The notes: generated from the letters alone by a model not told the origin. A stretch of 64,000 bases of DNA from Bacteroidia bacterium (GCA_030431055.1 JAUIJA010000003.1:124001-188000); one strand, 5' to 3'; shown: positions 18,146 to 27,870, counted from the stretch's first letter. Translations and numbers: made by a program.

Positions 18146-19165
18146 ATGCAAAAAACATATATCTACTTGGTTTTTAGTGCTTTATTCCTAAACATCACTC
18201 CTATTTTAGCACAGTCCTTACCGAAGATAAACACAAAAGATTATGGATTTACTACGAACACCAAAAAAGTAGAAATTACAACTTATAGTGTAGTAAATAA
18301 CAGTATAATTTTAAGAGAAACTAACTCTTACAAATTTAACGATTTAGGAAATATTCAAACTTATAAAAAACGAGAAAAGCACAACAGTTCTTGGATAAAG
18401 TCAAAAAATATCTATGTAAAAGGTCTTTTACGAAAAAAATCTTGGAAACACAGTAATTCAAGTTTTAATAAAAAACATCTTTACACTTATGATAATAAAA
18501 CGCGTTTAATCAATGAGCACATTCGTTCAAAAAACGGAAATACAAATCATATTAAATTTAAGTATCAAAACAATTTACTTCATAAAATTACAACTAATGA
18601 CAATGATTTAGAAATCACATATTATTATACTCAAAAAAGACAGTTATTTAAAAAAGTGTATTCTGAGAAAAAAAATGGCAAACCGAATATTATTACCAAT
18701 CATTTTTACTTAGAAAATAAAGAAATTTTCTCTTATGAAGAACCAAAAAACCATTACAAAGCACATATCTATAATGAAAACGTATATATTGGTTTTGAGC
18801 TTATAAACGAAAAACAAGTTAAAAGTAAAATAGACAAAGGGATACAACGATTTAATGAAGAGGCTCCTAAAGACAATCTTCCATTTAATTTGGAACAACA
18901 TTGCAATCAAACTTGGCAGTTTTACAATAAAAATTTAGATAAAGTAATACCCTTTGAAATAAAATTTTACAGGTATACAAAAGATGTCTCGGGTAATAAA
19001 ATAAAATATGCTGAAGCTGTAGTTAACATAAAAACAAAAACCATATCAAGTATAAGTTTTTATAAAACTACATTAAAAAACAATAATGTTATAGGTAGTA
19101 CAGAGTTTGATAAAAAAGTATTTTCAGAATTTAAAGAAGATATTAATTTTATTAACATACCTTAA
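18146..19165 (+). CDS. Secreted orphan protein with YD-repeat-like strands
   Basis: 339 residues. The signal peptide is cut after PILA before QSLPK, so the protein is periplasmic or outer-membrane associated. The middle is a series of short strand pairs such as YKFNDLGNIQTYKKREK, LYTYDNKTRLINEH, FKYQNNLLHKITTND and YYYTQKRQLFKKVY. This resembles YD/RHS-style or outer-membrane scaffold repeats (Y-x-Y-D-x-x-x-R-L). Very lysine-rich and basic. No sorting domain or catalytic motif was found. It stands alone between the pirin terminator and an orphan membrane gene. Function unknown. Confidence 0.75.
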   Translation: MQKTYIYLVFSALFLNITPILAQSLPKINTKDYGFTTNTKKVEITTYSVVNNSIILRETNSYKFNDLGNIQTYKKREKHNSSWIKSKNIYVKGLLRKKSWKHSNSSFNKKHLYTYDNKTRLINEHIRSKNGNTNHIKFKYQNNLLHKITTNDNDLEITYYYTQKRQLFKKVYSEKKNGKPNIITNHFYLENKEIFSYEEPKNHYKAHIYNENVYIGFELINEKQVKSKIDKGIQRFNEEAPKDNLPFNLEQHCNQTWQFYNKNLDKVIPFEIKFYRYTKDVSGNKIKYAEAVVNIKTKTISSISFYKTTLKNNNVIGSTEFDKKVFSEFKEDINFINIP

Positions 19166-19251
19166 AAAAGTAAATGACTAGTACTAATTTTGAAGAAAAA
19201 CTAATTTCAAATTATAAAAATAAAATAAGTTTTAAAGATTAAAATTAATTT

Positions 19252-19259
19252 TTATTTTT
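19252..19259 (+). promoter_or_regulatory. Possible -7 element upstream of the cassette-like gene
   Basis: TATTTTTG fits TAnnTTTG. No clear -33 TTG is seen at the right distance. It would give a leader of about 90 bases before the ATG at 19354. Confidence 0.3.
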
Positions 19260-19340
19260 GAGGAAATAAACGCGTCTCTTTTATGTAATCATCCTTCTAA
19301 TTTGGAATAAAAGCAGTATAAAATATGAGATTATAAACAA

Positions 19341-19354
19341 GTTGCCAGCAATTA
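19341..19354 (+). repeat. Left inverted arm of a cassette-like unit
   Basis: GTTGCCAGCAATTA. Its last A is the first base of the ATG at 19354. It matches, in inverted orientation, the arm at 20155-20168 at 12 of 14 positions; both differences are transitions. Confidence 0.6.
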
Positions 19355-20157
19355 TGAGAACAAATGTGCAAAAAGAAATAATAGCAATGATTACATTACT
19401 GCTAGTGAATGTGGTCATGACAATATTCTTATTATTGTTCACATTTTTATTCGAATATATACCTACAATCAAAAATTGGAAAATCTATCTAATTATCTAC
19501 GTTGTACTTCTCGTTATCGCTTATATACTTGGAGGAAAAATTAAGAATAAGATAATTTCATTTTTATATTTATTATTGGCTTCTCCTTTTGGAATTTTTT
19601 ACGCAGTTTTTACTATTGCAATTCCATTCTTGATGTTGCAAGTACATCTTTTTCTTTATTTAGGTTTGTGCTTTTTAATTCCAACATTGCTTTATCGTCT
19701 ATACGAATTTCTCGGGTTTACGCCAATTACTATGCAACTGCAAGTATATTTGACTCTAAGTCTTACAGTGATTTGTTCAATAATATTTTACAAACAAATT
19801 AGATATATAGTTCACACTTTCTCCCCTGCTCGGTTAAAGACTTCAGAAAAACTCAAACCATATAAGATTGAGGAATTATCAAATTATTTAATATCAGAAA
19901 ACAATATAAAATTTGTAGTGTTTGTGATTTATTTTATAATAATTGTAATTGTGAATTTTTACAATTTTCAAGATTTAAGTTATTACGAAACGGAAAAAAT
20001 TGACAAAGCTGTCATACAATCTTTTGTAACGTATATCGCATTCGATAGAATAATTTCAAGTTTAAAACAAGTCGAATTTAAACCATCTGAAATGGTTAAA
20101 AAACTAAGACAATCAATTAATAATAAGTTTGATCAATTAGACAATATAAATAAATAA
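19354..20157 (+). CDS. Orphan multi-pass membrane protein, cassette-like
   Basis: 267 residues from ATG 19354. About six hydrophobic helices: two near the N-terminus (MITLLLVNVVMTIFLLLF, IYLIIYVVLLVIAYILGG), then ISFLYLLLASPFGIFYAVF, further ones to about 155, and a last one (VVFVIYFIIIVIVNFYNF). They are followed by a short cytoplasmic tail. No family recognised and no catalytic motif. The start codon sits in the left inverted arm and the stop codon in the right arm, leaving no native 5' or 3' flank. It is unrelated to its neighbours. A TTG 12 bases earlier is in frame but lies inside the arm. Confidence 0.65.
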   Translation: MRTNVQKEIIAMITLLLVNVVMTIFLLLFTFLFEYIPTIKNWKIYLIIYVVLLVIAYILGGKIKNKIISFLYLLLASPFGIFYAVFTIAIPFLMLQVHLFLYLGLCFLIPTLLYRLYEFLGFTPITMQLQVYLTLSLTVICSIIFYKQIRYIVHTFSPARLKTSEKLKPYKIEELSNYLISENNIKFVVFVIYFIIIVIVNFYNFQDLSYYETEKIDKAVIQSFVTYIAFDRIISSLKQVEFKPSEMVKKLRQSINNKFDQLDNINK

Positions 20158-20168
20158 CTGCTGGTAAC
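20155..20168 (+). repeat. Right inverted arm of a cassette-like unit
   Basis: TAACTGCTGGTAAC, beginning with the stop codon itself. The reverse complement GTTACCAGCAGTTA matches the left arm. Directly after it, GTAAC-aacg-GTTAC (20164-20177) can form a small hairpin, and about 50 bases of non-coding tail follow. Confidence 0.6.
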
Positions 20169-20232
20169 AACGGTTACAAGTAATGGCTAGTTCAGTACTA
20201 TTCCGAAAATTCTCGCAACTACTAATAAAAAC

Positions 20233-20263
20233 AAAAAACTTCCGCAAATTGCGGGAGTTTTTT
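20233..20263. terminator. Bidirectional terminator between the orphan membrane gene and the ABC-F gene
   Basis: CTTCCGC (20239-20245) pairs with GCGGGAG (20251-20257) with one wobble, between an A-run and a T-run. Confidence 0.82.
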
Positions 20264-20266
20264 ATT

Positions 20267-21949
<1,683 letters not shown>

Positions 21950-22013
21950 TTATTTAGATTAAAAATAGGTTTATTTTAACTCTCTATTAACAAGCATAAT
22001 AATTTTTAACTTT

Positions 22014-22021
22014 TACATTTG
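22014..22021 (+). promoter_or_regulatory. Probable -7 element for the thioredoxin-fold lipoprotein gene
   Basis: TACATTTG fits TAnnTTTG, 24 bases before the ATG at 22046. No clear TTG at -33. Confidence 0.4.
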
Positions 22022-22045
22022 TTTGTGAAATAACGAATCTATTAC

Positions 22046-23452
22046 ATGTTAAAAAATTACCTACTTAATATTTTACCGTTATCGTTTCTTTGTTTGACCA
22101 CTTTTTCTTCGTGTGAAAAGGTTTTTGAAGAAGATAATTATGTTGCTTATTTTGGTGGCGAAATTATCAATCCACAAAGTAACGAAGTTTTATTTTTAAA
22201 AAACGGAAAAGTTCTCGATACTATTTATCTAGACGAGAAAAATCGGTTTTTACATAAATTCGATTCTTTAGCTCCAGGATTATACACTTTTCAGCATTTA
22301 CCAGAATATCAATACATTTATTTTGATAAGAATGATAGTTTAATGATTCGTTTAAACTCATTCGACTTTGATAATTCGTTAGCTTTTTGTGGACGCGGAG
22401 ATTTAAAGAACAATTTCTTAATTGATCAATTTCTAAAAAATGAAGATGAATTAAATAGCTTGCACAATGTATTAGAAAAAAACCCGACAGCATTTACAAA
22501 AACTATTGATTCTCTATACGATATTCGAACAGCTGATTATTTAAAAAGAAGAGCAGAAATTGGTTGGAACACAGCTTTTGATTCTGTTGCTAAAGCAGGA
22601 ATAGATTTAAGTTATTACTACAAAAAAGAATTGTACCCGATAGTTCATCAATTTAAAACAAGAAATAACGTTTTCGATTCTTTACCTAAAGATTTTTACA
22701 GTTATAGAAATACAATCGATTTTAATAATTCAAATTTTTCAGACTATTCTCCGTATGTAAAATATGTTACTTCTCTACTAAACAATAAAGCTTTTGTAAA
22801 TAATGGCTATAAAGTAGATAAACATTCGGTAGTTAATAATATTTACAAACTAAATACAGTCGATTCAATTATTCATAATACATACATTAAAAATTCTATT
22901 CTTAATAATATTGCTTATATGTATTTACTAGAAGATCAAAATATGTATAACAACAAGAAATTTATTGATCGTTATCTAGAATTAACTACTAATGAAGAAC
23001 AACAAAAAGATGTAAAATCAATTTACGATGCCATTCAAAATTTGAAAGTTGGAAATACTTTACCAGAAGTTAGCCTAATCAATACAAAACTAGAACCTGT
23101 TGCGGTTAATTCGCTTACAAACGGAAAACTAACCGTTATTTATTTCTGGACAACACATGCCGAATCTCACTTACAATCGGTTCATAAAAAGATTAAAATG
23201 TATAAAGAACAATTTCCTAATGTGAACTTTGTTGGAGTTAATATTAACGATACACAGGAAAAATGGCTAAAAGCAATAAAAGACAATAAATTAGAAGATT
23301 TCACTGAATTAAAATCTACTAAATTTCACGATATTCGAAAAGATTGGGTAATTACTAAAGTTCACAGAACAATTATTTTAAATCCTGATGGAACGATAAA
23401 AAATGCATTTGCCAACTTGTTTGAAGTCAACTTTAAGAAAGAATTAGAATAA
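22046..23452 (+). CDS. Thioredoxin-fold (TlpA/ResA-like) lipoprotein lacking redox cysteines
   Basis: 468 residues. Lipobox TFSSC (Cys23) after a hydrophobic signal, followed by acidic residues (EKVFEED) consistent with surface or periplasmic anchoring. An N-terminal beta-sandwich (about 35-110, DUF4369-like: GEIINPQSNEVLFLKNGKVL) is followed by a helical middle. The C-terminal thioredoxin-like domain (about 335-468) keeps LPEVSLINTKLEPVAVNSL, the strand KLTVIYFW and the cis-Pro region equivalent. Where CxxC should follow the tryptophan, the sequence is WTTHAESH (368-375). The fold is kept but the disulfide chemistry is not possible there. Role unknown; probably not a reductase. Confidence 0.8.
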   Translation: MLKNYLLNILPLSFLCLTTFSSCEKVFEEDNYVAYFGGEIINPQSNEVLFLKNGKVLDTIYLDEKNRFLHKFDSLAPGLYTFQHLPEYQYIYFDKNDSLMIRLNSFDFDNSLAFCGRGDLKNNFLIDQFLKNEDELNSLHNVLEKNPTAFTKTIDSLYDIRTADYLKRRAEIGWNTAFDSVAKAGIDLSYYYKKELYPIVHQFKTRNNVFDSLPKDFYSYRNTIDFNNSNFSDYSPYVKYVTSLLNNKAFVNNGYKVDKHSVVNNIYKLNTVDSIIHNTYIKNSILNNIAYMYLLEDQNMYNNKKFIDRYLELTTNEEQQKDVKSIYDAIQNLKVGNTLPEVSLINTKLEPVAVNSLTNGKLTVIYFWTTHAESHLQSVHKKIKMYKEQFPNVNFVGVNINDTQEKWLKAIKDNKLEDFTELKSTKFHDIRKDWVITKVHRTIILNPDGTIKNAFANLFEVNFKKELE

Positions 23453-23481
23453 AAAAAAGAGGTTTAAAAACCTCTTTTTTT
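23452..23481. terminator. Bidirectional terminator between the lipoprotein and transaldolase genes
   Basis: AGAGGTT pairs with AACCTCT across TAAA, with an A-run before and a T-run after. It serves both converging genes. Confidence 0.88.
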
Positions 23482-23501
23482 ATTTAATATAAAGTGAAAT
23501 A

Positions 23502-24158
23502 TTATTTATTCCCTTTTGCGTAATCTGCTAAGAATTTTTCTAAACCGATATCTGTTAACGGATGATTTAATAATCCTAAAATTGATGATAACGGACCAGT
23601 CATTACATCTGCACCAATTTTAGCACAATTTACAACATGCATAGTATGACGAACAGATGCAGCTAAAATTTGCGTATTGAAAGCATAGTTATCATAAATC
23701 ATTCTAATTTCATCAATTAAGTTTAAACCATCGGTTGAAACATCATCTAATCTTCCTAAAAATGGTGAAACATAAGTAGCTCCAGCTTTTGCAGCTAATA
23801 ACGCTTGTCCTGCTGAAAACACTAAAGTTACGTTTGTTTTAATTCCTTTATCAGAAAAATATTTACAAGCCTTAATTCCGTCTTTAGTCATAGGAATTTT
23901 TACTACAATTTGATCATGAAGTTCGGCCAACTGCTCTCCTTCTTTAATCATTCCTTCAAAATCAGTTGCAATTACTTCTGCACTTACATCACCATCAACA
24001 ATATTACAAATGTCAACGTAATGTTTTAAAATATTATTTGTTCCAGTAATTCCTTCTTTAGCCATTAAAGACGGATTTGTAGTAACGCCATCTAAAACTC
24101 CTAAAGCTTGTGCTTCTTTAATTTGATCTAGATTTGCAGTGTCGATAAAAAATCTCAT
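23502..24158 (-). CDS. Transaldolase (small, TalC/fructose-6-phosphate aldolase-like subfamily)
   Basis: 218 residues, the length of the small transaldolase subfamily. TIM barrel. The Schiff-base lysine is Lys87 in [22 protein letters not shown] and [22 protein letters not shown] are subfamily signatures. It acts in the non-oxidative pentose phosphate pathway (transfer of dihydroxyacetone units), though some members are aldolases. ATG at 24158 starts the conserved MRFFIDTAN; an ATG 42 bases upstream would add a basic unconserved tail. It lies 69 bases after the SDR gene on the same strand. Confidence 0.92.
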   Translation of the reverse strand: MRFFIDTANLDQIKEAQALGVLDGVTTNPSLMAKEGITGTNNILKHYVDICNIVDGDVSAEVIATDFEGMIKEGEQLAELHDQIVVKIPMTKDGIKACKYFSDKGIKTNVTLVFSAGQALLAAKAGATYVSPFLGRLDDVSTDGLNLIDEIRMIYDNYAFNTQILAASVRHTMHVVNCAKIGADVMTGPLSSILGLLNHPLTDIGLEKFLADYAKGNK

Positions 24159-24227
24159 ACTTTTAGTTTTATTTATTTTTTTGTGTTGTTTGAAATGCAA
24201 AAGTAATAAATCAATTTAAATTGAGCT

Positions 24228-25031
24228 CTACAACTTATAATGATTCATTAATAGTTTTTCGTAAACAGTATCAGGTAAAATTCGTTTTAAAAGAATTGAA
24301 AATTTTTGCATAAAAGCACCTACTTTATAATGAACTTTAGGATTTTTAGATTCAATAACTTTTAAAATAGCTTCAGCCATTTCATTAGGATTACTTCCTT
24401 CATCTACGTGTTCATCCATCATAGACAAAGTTCTACCATAAGTTGCTTCATAATCTGAACCTTTTACTAATGGTGCATGATATCTTCCTGCGGCAATATT
24501 CGTAGCAAAATCTCCTGGCGCAACATTTGTAATAGCAATATTAAAAGGTTTAACTTCCATTCGTAAAGCTTCAGTAATCAATTCTAAAGCTCCTTTTGAC
24601 GCCGAATACACACTTCTAAACGGCAATCCCATATAACCAGCAATCGACGTAATATTGATAATTAATCCCGATTTATGTTGGCGCATTGAAGGCAAAACTG
24701 CTTTCATCACTTCAATTGGCCCAAATAAATTAGTTTCAAAGTTATTTTTTACCTCTTCTAACGGAATTTCTTCTAATGGTCCAGTAATTCCAACACCAGC
24801 ATTGTTAATAACAACATCAATTTTAGTTTCTTTTTCTAAAACAGTTTTAATTGCATTATTAATACTTTCAGAATTTCTAACATCTAGAGCTACTAAATTT
24901 ATTTTAGATTCTGGATAGCGTTCAGGTTTTCTACTTGTTCCATAAACAATAAAACCTTTATTTAAAAGAAATTCTCCTATAGCTTTTCCTATTCCAGAAG
25001 AAGCACCAGTAATAAATACGACTTTACTCAT
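24228..25031 (-). CDS. Short-chain dehydrogenase/reductase
   Basis: 267 residues. Rossmann cofactor motif TGASSGIGKA, the NNAGVG structural motif, catalytic serine in NITSIAGY, and the active-site YSASKGA. The Arg in GTSRKPERY after the second strand suggests NADP preference. The C-terminal part (HYKVGAFMQKFSILLKRILPDTVYEKLL) is like SDRs that act on lipids or retinol-like substrates, but the substrate is unknown. ATG 25031 gives MSKVVFITGASS; an upstream start is possible but unconserved. Confidence 0.88.
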   Translation of the reverse strand: MSKVVFITGASSGIGKAIGEFLLNKGFIVYGTSRKPERYPESKINLVALDVRNSESINNAIKTVLEKETKIDVVINNAGVGITGPLEEIPLEEVKNNFETNLFGPIEVMKAVLPSMRQHKSGLIINITSIAGYMGLPFRSVYSASKGALELITEALRMEVKPFNIAITNVAPGDFATNIAAGRYHAPLVKGSDYEATYGRTLSMMDEHVDEGSNPNEMAEAILKVIESKNPKVHYKVGAFMQKFSILLKRILPDTVYEKLLMNHYKL

Positions 25032-25065
25032 TAAAAATGATTTTTGCGAAGGTAACAAAAAGGCA

Positions 25066-25087
25066 TAAAAAAAGCCCTTAATGGGCT
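25066..25087 (-). terminator. Terminator of the SRP RNA gene
   Basis: On the minus strand AGCCC-attaa-GGGCT is followed by a run of seven T. Confidence 0.75.
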
Positions 25088-25095
25088 AACAAAAA

Positions 25096-25194
25096 ATGGC
25101 AAGCGACCTACATCGCACCGCTACAACCGCATACCCTTGCTGCGTTCCCACCCTGGGGGATTCTGCAGGAGCTGGTCGTGTAGGACTTGCCAGT
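25096..25194 (-). ncRNA. ffs: Signal recognition particle RNA, small bacterial type (4.5S-like)
   Basis: About 99 bases. The outer stem is formed by the ends (CTGGCAAG... and ...GCTTGCCA on the minus strand). The conserved apical domain that binds Ffh reads CCAGGGTGGGAACGCAGCAA, with GGGAA and the A/C-rich internal loop opposite. The stem then closes with CGACCAGC and GGTAGTGC-type arms. No Alu domain, so it is the short form. A promoter (25196-25225) lies immediately before and a terminator immediately after, giving a free-standing RNA gene. An ORF reading through it on the same strand is discounted. Confidence 0.95.
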
Positions 25195-25195
25195 G

Positions 25196-25225
25196 CAAAT
25201 ATACAATCTTTTTGTATTTTTACAA
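25196..25225 (-). promoter_or_regulatory. Promoter of the SRP RNA gene
   Basis: Minus strand TTG (25225-25223), a 19-base spacer, TATATTTG (25203-25196). The consensus is complete and the element abuts the RNA 5' end. Confidence 0.75.
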
Positions 25226-25279
25226 GACAATTGAAACTTTAAAAATTCATTGTATATTGTACAAACAAAACTTTTTAAA

Positions 25280-26353
25280 ATGCTAAATAGTAAATTATTC
25301 ACTTTCATATCGTTAGCAATTCTAGCTAATGCGTGTGACGGAAATAAAAATAATACAAAAGATGCTTTTTCTATCGATACTTCTAACTTAAAACAGGTTT
25401 ATGAACTATCAGAAAGTATCGATTTAAAGATAAAAAACGACAAAAGCTTAACAATTGATTCTGTTTCTTACTTTTTTAATGATAATAAAGTTGGTTCTGT
25501 AAAACAGAATGAAAGTTTGCATATTAATTTTGATAATGAAAAATTAGGCTATCGAAAAGTAAAAGCAGTTGTTTATTCTGAAGGAAAAGCAATTGAAACA
25601 GAAACTAATTTTACTATTGCCTCAAGTATTGAACCAAAACTTTTAAAATATAAAGTTCTAAATACTTATCCGCACGATATTAAAGCATACACACAAGGTC
25701 TTGAATTTCACAATGGTATTCTTTATGAAGGAACAGGAAATGGAGCTGGAAATGGAACTGGAACTCGAGATATTTCAAGTTTGAGAAAAACCAATTATAA
25801 AACCGGAGAAGTAACACAAAAAATAACGTTAGCAGCAAAATACTTTGGCGAAGGAATTACAATTTTAAATGATAAAGTTTACCAATTGACTTGGAGAAAT
25901 AACGAAGGTTACATATATGATGCTGATACTTTTGAAAAGCTAGAAACCTTTAAATATTTCAAAGATATGGAAGGTTGGGGTTTAACAAATGATGGTAAAA
26001 ACCTTTACATGAGTGAAGGTTCTGAGAAAATTTATGTGTTAGATCCAGAAACTTTAGAAGAAGTTGATTATATAAATGTTTATACTAAACACGCTAAAAT
26101 TGAAGCTTTAAACGAATTAGAATGGGTTGAAGGAAAGATTTGGGCTAATGTTTATGGAAAAGATGCAATTGCAATTATTAACTTAAAAGGAGAAATTGAA
26201 GCTATATTAAATCTAAGTGATTTAAAAAATCAAGTTACACAACATCCTGATATTGATGTTTTAAATGGAATTGCTTACAACCCAGACACCAAAACCATTT
26301 TTGTTACTGGTAAAAATTGGGATAAAACATTTGAAATTGTAGTTGAAGAATAA
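25280..26353 (+). CDS. Glutaminyl-peptide cyclotransferase (glutaminyl cyclase) lipoprotein
   Basis: 357 residues. Lipobox ending LANAC, then DGNKNN. After an Ig-like N-terminal part (about 40-120), the five-bladed propeller glutamine cyclotransferase domain contains YPHDIKAYTQGLEFHNGILYEGTG, the family's signature, and GWGLTNDGKNLYMSEGSE, WVEGKIWANVYG and GIAYNPDTKTIFVTGKNW. It converts N-terminal glutamine to pyroglutamate in the periplasm. This fits the nine proteins in this window whose signal peptides end before Gln. ATG 25280 is chosen for the signal peptide. A second ATG 30 bases earlier is in frame but adds charged residues. Confidence 0.93.
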   Translation: MLNSKLFTFISLAILANACDGNKNNTKDAFSIDTSNLKQVYELSESIDLKIKNDKSLTIDSVSYFFNDNKVGSVKQNESLHINFDNEKLGYRKVKAVVYSEGKAIETETNFTIASSIEPKLLKYKVLNTYPHDIKAYTQGLEFHNGILYEGTGNGAGNGTGTRDISSLRKTNYKTGEVTQKITLAAKYFGEGITILNDKVYQLTWRNNEGYIYDADTFEKLETFKYFKDMEGWGLTNDGKNLYMSEGSEKIYVLDPETLEEVDYINVYTKHAKIEALNELEWVEGKIWANVYGKDAIAIINLKGEIEAILNLSDLKNQVTQHPDIDVLNGIAYNPDTKTIFVTGKNWDKTFEIVVEE

Positions 26354-26361
26354 ATCTTTTT

Positions 26362-26805
26362 CTAATTAAAATCGTTATACTTACCTCTAGACCATTTTAC
26401 AATATTTATGTCACTTGTTGTTTCTTGAAGAAGTAAGGAATTCTCTGTAATAATTTTTAATTTATAAATCGAACTGTTCGAGGGTTTTTTATTTGTAATA
26501 TACAAAAGAGAGTCCTCAATTGAAACAGACCACTTTCCACTCCCAAACTTACCATTGTCTGAGCCTCTCCAACTATAACTCCCATCAGCACTTAATAAAT
26601 AATAATACCTTATGTCATTATAACCTCCCGAATATGTATCATAATTCCATTTCCCTACAAGCTGTTTTTCTATTGAATTTCTTTCATTTATAAATTTCAT
26701 TTTATTTTCTTCTCTATCTTTCTGTGTGGGTAAAAACCATTTTAAAGAGAAATAAATAACTATAAATAAAAGAAAAATGAATATTCTATTCCATTTTATT
26801 TTCAT
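26362..26805 (-). CDS. Small membrane-anchored lipocalin-like protein
   Basis: 147 residues. One N-terminal transmembrane helix (FIFLLFIVIYFSLKWFL, no cleavage site evident), then a strand-rich domain that starts with LVGKWNYDTYSGGYNDI and continues with YYLLSADGSYSWRGSDNGKFGSGKWSV. This is the pattern of small bacterial lipocalin-like domains (Gly-x-Trp start). Function unknown. It ends 8 bases past the convergent glutaminyl cyclase stop and begins 6 bases after the nitronate monooxygenase stop, so the two minus-strand genes are probably co-transcribed. Confidence 0.7.
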   Translation of the reverse strand: MKIKWNRIFIFLLFIVIYFSLKWFLPTQKDREENKMKFINERNSIEKQLVGKWNYDTYSGGYNDIRYYYLLSADGSYSWRGSDNGKFGSGKWSVSIEDSLLYITNKKPSNSSIYKLKIITENSLLLQETTSDINIVKWSRGKYNDFN

Positions 26806-26810
26806 CTCAA

Positions 26811-27764
26811 TTAGTTAGTTACTAATTTATCTATTATCTTACTTACTGGAAGTATTGCTTTTGTTTCTTCAATACTTGGGCCGGCAACCCAAACTGTTTT
26901 ATAAGTTACTTCTTTAGCTGCTTTTTCAGTAGCTTTCATTCCGATGTAAAATCGGAACATTTTCACCCATTTTTTAAGCTTTTTATTCTTATTTAAAACA
27001 CGTTCGTACCAAGGTTGCTTAGTTCCCACTTTTTGAACATAAGGTGTATTAATAACCGTACATGGTGTTCCAGAAATTCTTTCTGTAACTACAATATCTT
27101 TTTCGCCATAATCTACACAAGCTTGTTTATATTCGTTTGAAACTTCTGCTTCTAAAGATGCAATAAACGGACTTCCAACTGATACACCAATAGCGCCATA
27201 ACTCAACATTTTATCAATATCTTGTTTTGTTCCTACTCCACCTGCTGAAATTACAGGTAAACTTGTTTTTACATTCAAGGTTTTAATTAATTCTTCTGGA
27301 TTCATATCACCTCTATGACCACCAGCTTGGTTGTTAACCGCAATTAAAGCATCAGCTCCTAGGGCTTCAACTTTTAATGAATAATTCAAATCAGTTACAT
27401 CGCAAAAAACCTTTACTCCTGCTTTATGAGCTTCTCTAATTGTTTCCTCTGGACTTCCCAATGAAGTAATAATAAAGTCAACCTTTTCTTCACAAAGAAT
27501 ACGCAATTGTTCTCTATATTTTACATTCGATTTATTTACAATTAAATTAAAACCGAAACTTCCGCCTTCTACTTTAGCTTCTTTTAACTCTTTAATAGCG
27601 TCTCTAAGTTGGTCTAAAGTTCTATAATTTAAAGCAGGAATACATCCCGCAATACCAGATTTCATTGCTTCTTTTACCATTTTAGTATTGGAAACTAGAA
27701 ACATTGGCGCCATTATTATCGGATGCTTGATATTTAATATTTCTTGTAAGCTTGGCTTCGTCAT
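26811..27764 (-). CDS. Nitronate monooxygenase (2-nitropropane dioxygenase-like FMN enzyme)
   Basis: 317 residues, FMN TIM barrel. HPIIMAPMFLVSN at the N-terminus, FGFNLIV, NNQAGGHRGD (catalytic histidine and flavin loop), PVISAGGVGTKQDID and YGAIGVSVGSPFIA (phosphate-binding loop) are typical. It oxidises toxic alkyl nitronates such as propionate-3-nitronate, though related enzymes are enoyl reductases. ATG 27764 is used; a TTG 21 bases upstream is in frame but less likely. The promoter just upstream carries a 14-bp palindrome. Confidence 0.88.
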   Translation of the reverse strand: MTKPSLQEILNIKHPIIMAPMFLVSNTKMVKEAMKSGIAGCIPALNYRTLDQLRDAIKELKEAKVEGGSFGFNLIVNKSNVKYREQLRILCEEKVDFIITSLGSPEETIREAHKAGVKVFCDVTDLNYSLKVEALGADALIAVNNQAGGHRGDMNPEELIKTLNVKTSLPVISAGGVGTKQDIDKMLSYGAIGVSVGSPFIASLEAEVSNEYKQACVDYGEKDIVVTERISGTPCTVINTPYVQKVGTKQPWYERVLNKNKKLKKWVKMFRFYIGMKATEKAAKEVTYKTVWVAGPSIEETKAILPVSKIIDKLVTN

Positions 27765-27782
27765 AATTGAGTTAATTTTATT

Positions 27783-27814
27783 CAAATATACAATTTATTA
27801 TGCATGCATAACAA
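27783..27814 (-). promoter_or_regulatory. Promoter with embedded palindromic operator (nitronate monooxygenase gene)
   Basis: Minus strand: TTG (27814-27812), a 21-base spacer, TATATTTG (27790-27783). The first 14 bases of the spacer (27798-27811) are the perfect palindrome TTATGCATGCATAA, placed where a repressor would block polymerase. Confidence 0.6.
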
Positions 27815-27825
27815 AAAAATTAAAG

Positions 27826-27853
27826 CAAAAAAAATCCGATTTTTTCAATCGGA
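27826..27853 (-). terminator. Terminator after the secreted hypothetical gene
   Basis: Minus strand TCCGATT-gaaaa-AATCGGA followed by a T-run of eight or more. Confidence 0.8.
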
Positions 27854-27870
27854 CTTAAATTATATTAAAC

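Noticed and set aside
19341..20168. Cassette-like unit as a classical integron cassette
   Set aside because: The arms do not carry the attC core sites RYYYAAC/GTTRRRY, no integrase gene is in the window and only one unit is present.
25108..25308. Minus-strand open frame through the SRP RNA
   Set aside because: It runs through the conserved SRP RNA, its promoter and the start of the divergent glutaminyl cyclase gene. The RNA explains the conservation better.
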